Part shown: piece after piece, positions 15,777 through 24,230 of the stretch | Numbering within the stretch: the first letter of the stretch is position 1 | Layout of the letters: the number at the start of each line of letters is the position of its first letter | Source of the DNA: Collinsella sp. | Lineage (GTDB): Bacteria > Actinomycetota > Coriobacteriia > Coriobacteriales > Coriobacteriaceae | Length of the DNA stretch: 50,756 nucleotides | NCBI GenBank assembly: GCA_022745215.1 | Contig: JAIIWC010000005.1 | Location: 1 to 50,756 of the forward strand | Direction: 5' to 3' | Translations under genes and position numbers: made by a program | The notes under the pieces: model-generated | What the model was told of the DNA's origin: nothing | The model's database searches: none | Seen by the model: only the letters and a program-made list of their open reading frames with translations

Positions 15777-16674
15777 GGCAAAGAAACGTGGTGGATTGGG
15801 ACGCGGACTCAATGCTTTGGTCTCAGAGGCTGAGTATGAGACCGGTGGTTCTGCTGCATCTGCTTCAAATGCCGCATCTGAAACAAAACTACCTATTGAG
15901 GATATCGTTCCCAACCCTAATCAACCGCGAATTCACTTTAATGAAACTGAACTTCGCGAGTTGAGCGAGTCAATCCAAGAACATGGCGTTTTGCAGCCGC
16001 TCTTGGTTCGCAAGCATGGAAACGGCTATGAGATCATCGCTGGTGAGCGTCGTTACCAGGCGTCAAAGCTTGCTGGTCTTGAGGAACTGCCTGTCATCAT
16101 TAAAGATGTTAATGATGAAGAGATGCTGGCTCTTGCTCTTATCGAAAATCTTCAGCGTTCTGATCTGAATCCCGTCGAAGAGGCTAAGGGCTATCGCCAG
16201 CTCATCGATGCTAGCGGTATGACCCAGGAGGCGTTGTCGAAGGCCGTAAGCAAGTCACGCTCTACAATTACAAACTCGCTGCGCCTTCTCGATCTCCCCG
16301 AAGTAGTTCAGCAGATGATTTTCGAGGGTAAACTTACTGCTGGTCACGCACGTGCGATTCTTGCAGTTCCCTATGAGGACGCGCGAATTCGACTTGCAGA
16401 GAAGGTTGTTGCAGAGGGCCTTTCCGTAAGAGCGACAGAAAATCTTGCTCCATTGTTTTCTGCCGGAGAGACGCCTAAGACGCCGAGGCCTGCAACGCCT
16501 CAGTCTTTTAAAAAGGCTGCGCGTGTACTTCGTCAGCTATTTAATACCAACGTTCGCGTGAAGAGCTCGCGTGGAAAGAATAAGATTGAGATTGAGTTTA
16601 AAGACGAGGAAGAGCTCTCTCGTATTCTTGGTGAAATGATTCAGTTTGATCAAGGAGGCCAAGATGAGGAATAA
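15769..16674 (+). CDS. parB: Chromosome-partitioning CTPase ParB/Spo0J
   Basis: CTP-dependent clamp that loads at parS. The N-terminus carries a GLGRGLNALV basic patch of the type that contacts ParA. The CTP-binding core has NPNQPR (box I) and GERRYQASKLAGL (box II). The central helix-turn-helix TQEALSKAVSKSRSTITNSLRLL recognises parS. The C-terminal part (about 245-301) is the dimerisation domain. At 301 residues it is normal. The GTG start overlaps parA. The next gene starts inside its last codons. Confidence 0.97.
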   Translation: MPRAKKRGGLGRGLNALVSEAEYETGGSAASASNAASETKLPIEDIVPNPNQPRIHFNETELRELSESIQEHGVLQPLLVRKHGNGYEIIAGERRYQASKLAGLEELPVIIKDVNDEEMLALALIENLQRSDLNPVEEAKGYRQLIDASGMTQEALSKAVSKSRSTITNSLRLLDLPEVVQQMIFEGKLTAGHARAILAVPYEDARIRLAEKVVAEGLSVRATENLAPLFSAGETPKTPRPATPQSFKKAARVLRQLFNTNVRVKSSRGKNKIEIEFKDEEELSRILGEMIQFDQGGQDEE

Positions 16675-16918
16675 GATTTTAACTGCGATTGCATTGGTGA
16701 CGACTGTCGCGGCTGGTGCCTTTGCTGGCTATAAGATCGCGACAGACGATGAACTTCGAGGTCGTTTGCTTCGTGGCGCGCAAGATATTGTCGATACTTC
16801 CAAGAAGAAAATGGATGTTATGACAGAAGATGTTGCCATGCGCACTGCTCAGGTGACGAAAAATCCTAAGATTAATCAAGGTTGGGTTAGCAACCAATGG
16901 GAAAATGTAGGCTATTAG
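16664..16918 (+). CDS. Small YtxH-like membrane-anchored protein
   Basis: An 84-residue protein with one N-terminal hydrophobic helix (about residues 4-24, ILTAIALVTTVAAGAFAGYK) followed by a charged, probably helical tail (RLLRGAQDIVDTSKKKMDVM), a layout resembling YtxH-type proteins. The ATG at 16664 follows GGAGG and overlaps the parB stop region, so it belongs to the parAB operon. The function is unknown. The stop codon runs into the second TTAGGTACCTAAC copy. Confidence 0.75.
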   Translation: MRNKILTAIALVTTVAAGAFAGYKIATDDELRGRLLRGAQDIVDTSKKKMDVMTEDVAMRTAQVTKNPKINQGWVSNQWENVGY

Positions 16919-16927
16919 GTACCTAAC
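16915..16927. repeat. Palindromic 13-mer TTAGGTACCTAAC, copy 2
   Basis: Identical to 13411-13423, in the same orientation 3.5 kb away. It spans the stop codon of the small membrane-protein gene. Confidence 0.6.
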
Positions 16928-16949
16928 AATTACCCTGCATATTTTGAGG

Positions 16950-16979
16950 GGCCCTTGTCTGATTCATGAGACAAGGGCC
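16950..16979 (+). terminator. Terminator-like hairpin after the parAB operon
   Basis: GGCCCTTGTCT / AGACAAGGGCC form a perfect 11-bp stem with an 8-nt loop. The following GCTTATTTT is a weak T-tract, so termination is likely but not textbook. Confidence 0.65.
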
Positions 16980-17043
16980 GCTTATTTTGGTCGTAAATAA
17001 TGGGACAGGTAGTAGCTGATTCAAAATTAAGGTCAATAAATGA

Positions 17044-17080
17044 AACGACCCCGGTTGCATATTCTGCAACCGGGGTCGTT
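17044..17080 (-). terminator. Terminator of rlmN
   Basis: A 16-bp stem AACGACCCCGGTTGCA / TGCAACCGGGGTCGTT around the loop TATTC lies 38 bp beyond the rlmN stop. On the minus strand it is followed by TCATTTA, a short T-rich tail. Confidence 0.7.
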
Positions 17081-17083
17081 CGA

Positions 17084-17099
17084 TGTTTCACATGAAACG
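17084..17099. promoter_or_regulatory. Degenerate parS-like site
   Basis: TGTTTCACATGAAACG matches parS at 14 of 16 positions. It lies 2.1 kb from the main cluster, between rlmN and its terminator stem. Confidence 0.4.
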
Positions 17100-17117
17100 T
17101 TTTGGGGTGCGACTCCC

Positions 17118-18170
17118 CTATGCGTTCTTCTGAACTTTGAAGCGCTGCTTCAGCTGTCCACAAGCGGCATCAATATCGTTACCACGGGAGTTACGAATCG
17201 TGGTCTCGATGCCACGAGACTCAAGACGACGCTGAAGATCCTCAACCTTATGAATCGGCGACGGCTTGAGCGGGCTGCCCTCGATGTCGTTAAGCTGAAT
17301 CAGGTTAACGTGGCACAGCGTTCCCTCGCAGAAGTCGCAGAGCGCCTGCATCTCGGGATTCGTATCGTTGACGCCTTCGATCATGGCATATTCATAGGTC
17401 GGGCGGCGGCCAGTTTTCTCGGTGTAGAGCTGAAGCGCTTCGTGAAGGCGAAGCAGCGTGTACTTCTTAACACCGGGCATGAGCTTATTGCGCGTCGACT
17501 GGATGGCGGAATGCAGGGAAACGGCAAGCGTGAACTGCTCGGGGATATCGGCAAATTTGCGAATACCGGGAATAACGCCGCTGGTAGAGACGGTGAGGTG
17601 ACGAGCGCCGATACCGATGCCATCGGGGTCGTTGAGGATACGCAGTGCCTTGAGAACCTCGTCGTAGTTGGCAAACGGCTCGCCCTGGCCCATGAAGACA
17701 GCGCTTGTGGCACGCTCGCCAAAGTCGTTGGATACATGAAGCACCTGGTCGACGATCTCTTGAGCGGTCAGAGAGCGCTTGAGGCCGTTGAGACCGGTAG
17801 CACAAAAGGCGCAGCCCATGCCGCAGCCTGCCTGGGTGGAAACGCAGACGGAAAGCTTGTTACGACGGGGCATGCCGACAGTCTCGACGGAAATGCCATC
17901 GTGGTACTCGAGCAGATACTTGCGAGAGCCATCTTTGGAAACCTGCTTGGTGAGTTCAGTCGGCGTATCAAAGGCAAAAGCCTCTTTAAGCTGCTCGCGG
18001 AAAGCCTTGGGAAGGTTGGTCATATCGTCAAACGAACAAACGTTCTTCTCAAAGACCCATTCGATGAGCTGCTTCGCGCGGAAGGCGGGCTGGTCAAGTT
18101 CGGCCACGAGCTCGCGAATATCGTTTTGGCTCAAGTCGCGAATGTCCTGAGATTTAGTCCTGGGATTCAT
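17118..18170 (-). CDS. rlmN: Dual-specificity rRNA/tRNA adenine-C2 methyltransferase RlmN
   Basis: Radical-SAM enzyme that methylates C2 of A2503 in 23S rRNA and of A37 in some tRNAs. The iron-sulfur motif CGMGCAFCAT (CxxxCxxC) is present, preceded by SVCVSTQAG. GQGEPFANYDEV matches the family GMGEP region. Near the C-terminus DIDAACGQL contains the conserved cysteine used in the methyl-transfer mechanism. The 350 residues are normal. AAAGG precedes the ATG. It faces the parAB operon tail-to-tail. Confidence 0.96.
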   Translation of the reverse strand: MNPRTKSQDIRDLSQNDIRELVAELDQPAFRAKQLIEWVFEKNVCSFDDMTNLPKAFREQLKEAFAFDTPTELTKQVSKDGSRKYLLEYHDGISVETVGMPRRNKLSVCVSTQAGCGMGCAFCATGLNGLKRSLTAQEIVDQVLHVSNDFGERATSAVFMGQGEPFANYDEVLKALRILNDPDGIGIGARHLTVSTSGVIPGIRKFADIPEQFTLAVSLHSAIQSTRNKLMPGVKKYTLLRLHEALQLYTEKTGRRPTYEYAMIEGVNDTNPEMQALCDFCEGTLCHVNLIQLNDIEGSPLKPSPIHKVEDLQRRLESRGIETTIRNSRGNDIDAACGQLKQRFKVQKNA

Positions 18171-18255
18171 GGAAGCCTTTCGATTTTGGGGAAACGTAGA
18201 GGGTATCGCTACAATATGGTATCAGCTGCAGAAATTATAGAGGAGGAGTCTGCCC

Positions 18256-19221
18256 ATGCCGGGTAAAAGCCTAGAGAACATGCACGTAGCGGTCTTGGCG
18301 GGCGGTCATTCCGCCGAGCGCGAGATCTCGCTCGATTCGGGAAAGAACGTTGTGGTGGCACTGAAGGAAGCCGGCTACACCTCGGTGGAGCTGCTTGACA
18401 CGGCCGCTGATGACTTTATGGTAACCATGGCGACCGGCGGATTCGATGTGGCATTTATCGCCATGCACGGCGCCGGCGGTGAGGATGGCGCCATGCAGGG
18501 TGCCATGGAGACCCTGGGTATCCCCTACACGGCCTCGGGCGTACTTGCCAGCGCCTGCGGTGCCGACAAGGAGGTCTCTAAGCTCCTATACGCCAGGGCG
18601 GGCATTCCCATTGCCCCCGGCCTTGCGCTCGAGGTGGGCGATGAAGTCGATATCGATCATATCGTCGAGGTTTGTGGCGAGCGCTGCTTTGTGAAGCCGG
18701 CCGTCAACGGTTCCAGCTATGGCATTTCCCTGGTCCATGAGCCCTCCGAGCTGCCCGCGGCAATCGCCAAGGCGTTTGAGTACGGCGACAAAGTGCTGGT
18801 CGAGAAGTGCATCGAGGGTACCGAGATCACCGTCGGCGTATACGGCGAAGATGACGTACGCGCCCTGCCGATTGTCGAGATTCGTAAGCCCGAGGACTGC
18901 GAGTTCTACGATCTGGACGTGAAGTATGTCGACCCTACGGATATCCATCGCATTCCGGCGCAGATTTCACCCGAGAATTACGCTCGCGCTCAGGAACTTG
19001 CCTGTGCCGCTCACAAGGCCCTCGGTTGCCTGGGTATCTCGCGCAGCGACTTTATTGTGAGCGAGGACGGCCCCGTTATCCTCGAGACCAATACCATTCC
19101 CGGCATGACCGATACGTCGCTGTATCCGGATGAGATCCGCCACACCGACGACATGACGTTCCCGCAGGTCTGTGACAGCCTGATCCGTATGGGCCTTCGT
19201 CGAGCGGGCATTGCATGCTAA
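18256..19221 (+). CDS. ddl: D-alanine--D-alanine ligase
   Basis: ATP-grasp enzyme that makes the D-Ala-D-Ala dipeptide for peptidoglycan. Recognisable elements are AGGHSAEREISL (residues 15-26), MHGAGGEDGAMQG, the ATP-binding FVKPAVNGSSYGISLV, EKCIEGTEITVGVYG, and the metal-binding end ETNTIPGMTDTSLYP. The 321 residues are typical. GAGGAGG lies upstream of the ATG. The dinG start overlaps its last 7 bases. Confidence 0.95.
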   Translation: MPGKSLENMHVAVLAGGHSAEREISLDSGKNVVVALKEAGYTSVELLDTAADDFMVTMATGGFDVAFIAMHGAGGEDGAMQGAMETLGIPYTASGVLASACGADKEVSKLLYARAGIPIAPGLALEVGDEVDIDHIVEVCGERCFVKPAVNGSSYGISLVHEPSELPAAIAKAFEYGDKVLVEKCIEGTEITVGVYGEDDVRALPIVEIRKPEDCEFYDLDVKYVDPTDIHRIPAQISPENYARAQELACAAHKALGCLGISRSDFIVSEDGPVILETNTIPGMTDTSLYPDEIRHTDDMTFPQVCDSLIRMGLRRAGIAC

Positions 19222-22109
19222 TCGAGGACGCGGTTTCGTCAGGAACGCCGCAGTTTGTCATCGACTCCTATGCCGCGCTTGCCGACCGCGCCAAAACGCA
19301 GTCCTTCGGCCTTATCGAGGAAGATGTGATTGTCCTCGATACCGAGACCACGGGTCTTTCGGTGCAGGACAACGAGCTGATCGAGATCTCGGCGGCCCGT
19401 CTTTCGGGCCGCGAGGTCATCGACCGCTTCGATACCTTCGTGCATCCCAAACAGCTGATTCCCGCCGAGATTACCGAGCTCACGAGCATTACAAATGCCG
19501 ATGTGGCAGATGCCCCGTCGGCGGTTGAGGCCGTCGCCGCTCTCGCCGATTTTGTCGGTGGCTGCCCGGTGATCGCACACAACGCCACGTTCGACCGCTC
19601 GTTTATCGAGTCGGTCAAAGGCGGCGTCAACGTGAGCGATATTTGGATCGATTCGCTGGCGCTGTCGCGCATCGCGCTTCCGCGCCTGGCCTCGCACAAG
19701 CTGTCTTTTATGGCCGATCTGTTTGGCTGCGACTCGGTATCACACCGTGCCAATGCCGACGTCGACGCCCTGTGTGGCGTATGGCGCGTGTTGCTCGTGG
19801 CGCTCACCGACTTGCCCCAGGGCCTCATGGCGCGCCTAGCCGACATGCATCCGGACGTGCCTTGGTCCTATCGTCCTATCTTCTCATTCTTGGCAGGGCA
19901 GAACCCTGGTTCTATCTTCTCTCTCAGCGCCGCTCGTGCTGACGTTCTCAAGGCCGATCGCGCCGACGATCGGGTGGACGCCGATGAGCTGCCGGTTCTC
20001 AAGATGCCGAGTCGTGAGGAGATCGAGGCAGACTATGCGCCAGGTGGCCTGGTCAATCGCATGTATCCCACCTACGAGCCGCGTGATGAGCAGATCGCGA
20101 TGGCGCTCGAGGTCCGCGATGCGCTGGTCACGGGCACTCATCGAGTAATTGAGGCAGGCACAGGCGTCGGCAAATCGATGGCCTATCTGGTGCCTTTTGC
20201 CGAGGCAGCACGCCGTAACAACATCACGGTTGGTATTGCGACCAAATCGAACAATCTTGCCGACCAGCTCATGTACCATGAGCTGCCAAAACTTGCCGAG
20301 CAACTGGACGGTGGTCTGTCATTTTGCGCTCTCAAGGGGTATGACCACTATCCGTGCCTGCGCAAGCTTGAGCGCATGAGCCGCGGCCAGGTCGAGATTA
20401 CCACCAAGCGCGATCCGGCGGACACGCTCACGGCGGTCGCGGTCATTATGGCGTACGTCTGCCAATCAGCCGATGGCGACCTCGACTCGCTCGGCATTCG
20501 GTGGCGCAGCGTCAACCGTCCCGACTTTACGACGGCCTCGCGCGAGTGTGCTCGTCGCCTCTGCCCTTTTTTCCCTGATAAATGTTTGGTCCACGGCGCT
20601 CGCCGTCGTGCGGCGCATGCCGATGTAGTGGTCACCAACCATTCCCTGCTGTTCCGCAACGTCGCGGCCGAGGGCAGGATTTTGCCTCCGATTCGTCATT
20701 GGGTAATCGACGAGGCCCATTCCATCGAGCGCGAGGCGCGCCGTCAGTGGGCGCGTGTGGTTTCGGCGGACGAATCACGCGTTCTGTTTGAGCGTCTGGG
20801 TGGCTCGAGCACCGGCGCGCTAAGCCAGGTTTCCCGTGATTTGGCAACCTCCGAGGGCTCTACGCTCTATCTGGGCCTTACTGCCAAGGCGACGTCGACG
20901 GTTGCGCGCGCGAGCATGGCGATCGCCGGCGTGTTCGATGGCGTTCGCGAGCTCGGTCGCCGTGCCCGTGGGGGCTATGACAATGCCAATCTATGGATTG
21001 GCCCCGAGCTGCGCGAATCTGACGACTGGCATGATTTCTTACAGTCGGCCTACACTGGCATCGACGCATTGGAACAAGCTGACAAGAGCGTCGACGCGCT
21101 GGTGCAAGCCGTCGCCGCCGACAAGCCAGAGGTTGTTGTCGACCTGGGTGATATCTCGCGCCGCCTGCACGAGCTGGCCGAGAACCTAAAACTCATCATT
21201 GATGGTACCGATGAACACTACGTGTATTCGCTGCAGGTCAATCGCAGGCTGCGTGCCGGCGGAGAGTCAATGACCGCAGAGCGCATCGACATTGGCGAGG
21301 CCTTGGCAACCGAGTGGCTGCCCGAGGTTCACACGGCTATCTTTGCCTCGGCGACCATGACGGTGTCCAAAAGCTTTGAGCACTTTAACCATGCGGTCGG
21401 CCTTGATCGCATCGGTGCTTCAACGTCGTCATCGCTGCACTTGGATTCGAGCTACGACTTCGATTCGAACATGGCTGTAGTCGTTGCGGGCGATATCCCC
21501 GATCCGCGCGATCGTGAGAGCTATCTTACGGCGCTCGAGCGCGTACTGGTCGACGCCCATCTTGCCATGGGCGGATCGGTGCTCACGTTGTTCACCAATC
21601 GGCGTGACATGGAGGACCTATACGCCCGCGTTGAGCCCAAGATGGCCCGTGCGGGTCTGGAGCTCAACTGCCAGCAGCGCAACTCATCTCCTCGTCGCCT
21701 GCGCGACCGGTTTATCAACGAACCGACCTCGTCGCTTTTTGCGCTCAAGGCCTTCTGGGAGGGGTTTGATGCCAGCGGCGAGACGCTGCGCTGCGTCATC
21801 ATTCCCAAGTTGCCGTTCTCGAGCCCCACGGACCCGCTCTCGTGCGAGCGCAACCTGCGCGAAGACCGCGCATGGGCGCGCTATTCGCTGCCCGAGGCGG
21901 TGCTCGAGGTTAAGCAGGCCGCGGGGCGTTTGATTCGCTCGTCGACCGATAGCGGTGTGCTGATCTTGGCGGATCCTCGCCTGGTGACGAAGGGCTATGG
22001 CAAGAAGTTCTTAACGTCGCTGCCCACGAGCTCCTACCAGCGCATCGAATCGGCGCAGATCGGGCACTATCTACAGCTGTGGCGTGCACGCCACGAGCGG
22101 CGGCGCTAA
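19215..22109 (+). CDS. dinG: DinG-type helicase with N-terminal DEDD exonuclease
   Basis: A 964-residue fusion of a DnaQ-like 3'-5' exonuclease and an XPD/DinG family superfamily 2 helicase. The exonuclease motifs are VLDTETTGL (Asp42, Glu44), HNATFDRSFIE and HRANADVDAL, all intact. The helicase has Walker A AGTGVGKS, DEAH box VIDEAHSIE and motif VI KQAAGRLIRSSTDSG. Four cysteines (YPC, then EC, LC and KC before LVHGARR) match the DinG iron-sulfur ligand spacing. This is the Firmicutes/actinobacterial DinG layout, but with both the nuclease and the helicase motifs complete. It overlaps ddl by 7 bases with no clear ribosome-binding site, so translation is probably coupled. Role: processing of damaged or structured DNA. 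Confidence 0.93.
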   Translation: MLIEDAVSSGTPQFVIDSYAALADRAKTQSFGLIEEDVIVLDTETTGLSVQDNELIEISAARLSGREVIDRFDTFVHPKQLIPAEITELTSITNADVADAPSAVEAVAALADFVGGCPVIAHNATFDRSFIESVKGGVNVSDIWIDSLALSRIALPRLASHKLSFMADLFGCDSVSHRANADVDALCGVWRVLLVALTDLPQGLMARLADMHPDVPWSYRPIFSFLAGQNPGSIFSLSAARADVLKADRADDRVDADELPVLKMPSREEIEADYAPGGLVNRMYPTYEPRDEQIAMALEVRDALVTGTHRVIEAGTGVGKSMAYLVPFAEAARRNNITVGIATKSNNLADQLMYHELPKLAEQLDGGLSFCALKGYDHYPCLRKLERMSRGQVEITTKRDPADTLTAVAVIMAYVCQSADGDLDSLGIRWRSVNRPDFTTASRECARRLCPFFPDKCLVHGARRRAAHADVVVTNHSLLFRNVAAEGRILPPIRHWVIDEAHSIEREARRQWARVVSADESRVLFERLGGSSTGALSQVSRDLATSEGSTLYLGLTAKATSTVARASMAIAGVFDGVRELGRRARGGYDNANLWIGPELRESDDWHDFLQSAYTGIDALEQADKSVDALVQAVAADKPEVVVDLGDISRRLHELAENLKLIIDGTDEHYVYSLQVNRRLRAGGESMTAERIDIGEALATEWLPEVHTAIFASATMTVSKSFEHFNHAVGLDRIGASTSSSLHLDSSYDFDSNMAVVVAGDIPDPRDRESYLTALERVLVDAHLAMGGSVLTLFTNRRDMEDLYARVEPKMARAGLELNCQQRNSSPRRLRDRFINEPTSSLFALKAFWEGFDASGETLRCVIIPKLPFSSPTDPLSCERNLREDRAWARYSLPEAVLEVKQAAGRLIRSSTDSGVLILADPRLVTKGYGKKFLTSLPTSSYQRIESAQIGHYLQLWRARHERRR

Positions 22110-23023
22110 AGCGGACAGACGAGGGTTTTTGCCATATCGCACAGACGCTTTGACAGGGCGGGATCATCCAAGATGCGGATGGCTCCGCCCGCTGCGATTA
22201 TCTGGCTCAGCAGCCAACGCTCGGAGCCATAATGTACGGTTACCGTTGCCATGTCTGTCCCGCTGCGCTCGATTAGGGTGATGCCGGCCCAGTCCAGATG
22301 CTCCGCCATATCGAATGGCATCAAGAGCTTTGCGCTACGCTGCGTCCGGGCAAGGGAATCGTGGAGGGATGCAACGTCCGGTGCGTGAGGCACGACGGAG
22401 TCTTCCGTCAAGGCGAGTCCCTCGATTTTATCCATGCGATAGGTGCGCTGCTCATCGACCGCGATGTCCCAGGCAATCAGATATGTTTGGTCGCCGTTTG
22501 CTGTAATGCGCAAGGGGTCGACCAGACGCTCGCGTGGCCGCGCATCGTCCATCGAGCGATACGAGATACGACAGCGAACGCCGTCCTGAATGGCGCAGCT
22601 CAGCTGCTGCCAGTGCGACCCGTGGTTGACGGTGTCAAAGACGTGCTGGTTATAGCCGAGCTCTTCGGGTAGAAGAGCATGTCGAATTCGAGCCGCCGCC
22701 TGGGGCTCGATCCCCAACGATTCAAGTTCGTGGTTGAGCACAGCGCCCTCGGCGGCACTCAGGCGCAGCGGTAGTACACGCCCGGCGTCACCGGTGAGGA
22801 CCACGCGCTCGCCGTGGCATTCGCAGATGATACGCGCACCCGATTCTCGGTCCGCGAGCGTCGAGACGATCTCGAGAATCTCGTCGAGCGACGCCCCCGT
22901 GATGTCAAAGCGACTGCAAATCTCGGTTCGTGTCATGCCGCTCTCGCCGGCGGCGTAGAGGGCCTCCATGATGTCGATGGCGCGCGAGAGCCTCTGCTCG
23001 CTGGTGAGTTTACGCACGGGCAT
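22106..23023 (-). CDS. WYL-domain transcriptional regulator, PafC-like
   Basis: A protein of about 305 residues with an N-terminal helix-turn-helix (TSEQRLSRAIDIMEALYAAG, then TRTEICSRFDI) and a WYL domain (CRISYRSMDDARPRERLVDPLRIT, then TYLIAWDIAVDEQRTYRMDKIEGL). I place the start at the ATG at 23023; a longer frame begins with TTG at 23044. It overlaps the upstream WYL gene by 14 bases. Mycobacterial PafB-PafC pairs activate the LexA-independent DNA-damage response, so the same role is possible. It is tail-to-tail with dinG, overlapping by 4 bp. Confidence 0.85.
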   Translation of the reverse strand: MPVRKLTSEQRLSRAIDIMEALYAAGESGMTRTEICSRFDITGASLDEILEIVSTLADRESGARIICECHGERVVLTGDAGRVLPLRLSAAEGAVLNHELESLGIEPQAAARIRHALLPEELGYNQHVFDTVNHGSHWQQLSCAIQDGVRCRISYRSMDDARPRERLVDPLRITANGDQTYLIAWDIAVDEQRTYRMDKIEGLALTEDSVVPHAPDVASLHDSLARTQRSAKLLMPFDMAEHLDWAGITLIERSGTDMATVTVHYGSERWLLSQIIAAGGAIRILDDPALSKRLCDMAKTLVCPL

Positions 23024-24032
23024 GCTCGTGCACCGTCCTTTCAATGAGGTGGTTCCACGCCTGCTTGAGCGATTTGGGGGCCATGGGCCTCATGCCGTCC
23101 ATGGCGTGGGCCATGCAAAATGAGGCGGCGGCTTCAAGATCGCGCACGTCAACGGTCCAAGTCCATCCCGAATCGGTGTGTGCGAGCTCACCTCGCCCGC
23201 GCGTGAGGCCGTTGATCATATCGATCTGCGTCTGCGGGGCGAACGAGAACGTAGCCGCAACGGGCGGGCGGTCGGCAAAATCGAATTCAAAGAACAGGTA
23301 GTCGTTGAGATTGAAGTCTGCAGGGATGGCGTAGGCCTTCGAAGGACGCCAAGCGCGAACGATACGGTCGCAGCGGAATGTCCTGATGTCGTCGGTGGCA
23401 TTGTCGAGGCCGCAGAAGTACGCAACGCCCTCGCGCTCGAACATGCCGTAGACGCAGACGGTACGCTCTTTCTGCTCACCGCGTCCGTTCTGATATAAAA
23501 ATCGCAGCGCGCATCGCTCGGCAAAGGCGCTCCATACCGCATCGACGGTGGGAGAACGGCGAATCGGTGCTTCGTCCACCGTCGTCCTACCGGTGAGATA
23601 GGCAATCTTGGAGCGAATATCGGCAAGCGGCGCGGCAAAGGTGGATGAGCCGACCGCTATTGTCTGGTCGATAGCGTTGAGCAGGATATCGGCGTCGTCT
23701 GCGGTGATGAGGCCGCCTGCCGCAAACGTGTGCTCGCGGTCGATTGTCCACGAGCTTTCCTCGGTCTCCTGCGCACCGGCGGGGCGAACCTCCTTGATTA
23801 AGATGCCACGCTCGAGCAGTTTGTCACGATCGCGCCGAAACTTGCGCTTATCCGAGTCGATGTTGCCCGAGCCATATCCCAGGTCAGAATCCAAGACGAT
23901 CTGCTCGGTCGTCAGCGGTTCGGGGGAGCTGTTGAGCACAAAGAAAAGATTGAGGATGCGCTGGGCCGTTTTATCGAAACTGGGCTCCGAATTCCCCTTT
24001 TTAATTGTCGCGGTCGCGTCGCTTGCCGTCAT
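23010..24032 (-). CDS. WYL-domain transcriptional regulator, PafB-like
   Basis: A 340-residue HTH-WYL protein. The N-terminal half (KTAQRILNLFFVLNSSPEPLTTEQIV, then KFRRDRDKLLERGI) is a winged helix. The WYL part includes ALRFLYQNGRGEQKERTVCVYGMFEREGVAYFCGLDNATDDIRTFRCDRI, with the usual tyrosine-rich strand altered to AYFCG. GAGGAC lies 3 bp before the ATG. It is the first gene of the pair. The 198-bp divergent spacer (24033-24230) to the M28-like gene must contain promoters for both, but none is clear. Confidence 0.85.
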   Translation of the reverse strand: MTASDATATIKKGNSEPSFDKTAQRILNLFFVLNSSPEPLTTEQIVLDSDLGYGSGNIDSDKRKFRRDRDKLLERGILIKEVRPAGAQETEESSWTIDREHTFAAGGLITADDADILLNAIDQTIAVGSSTFAAPLADIRSKIAYLTGRTTVDEAPIRRSPTVDAVWSAFAERCALRFLYQNGRGEQKERTVCVYGMFEREGVAYFCGLDNATDDIRTFRCDRIVRAWRPSKAYAIPADFNLNDYLFFEFDFADRPPVAATFSFAPQTQIDMINGLTRGRGELAHTDSGWTWTVDVRDLEAAASFCMAHAMDGMRPMAPKSLKQAWNHLIERTVHEHARA

Positions 24033-24230
24033 AGAGTCCTCGCATGAGAAGGTGGTTTGCTGCCATGATTTTAGTCCGATATGGAGATTAGGCTATATCC
24101 TTGTCCGCTCGGGGCGTTAAGATGGCCCGAATTCGGTCGTTTGCGCTCGCTCGGGGTATACTTTCGACTATATACGGTTCTAATGTGCATGCATTAGGCC
24201 TATTTGTCGGATTATGGATGTGGAGCGCAC

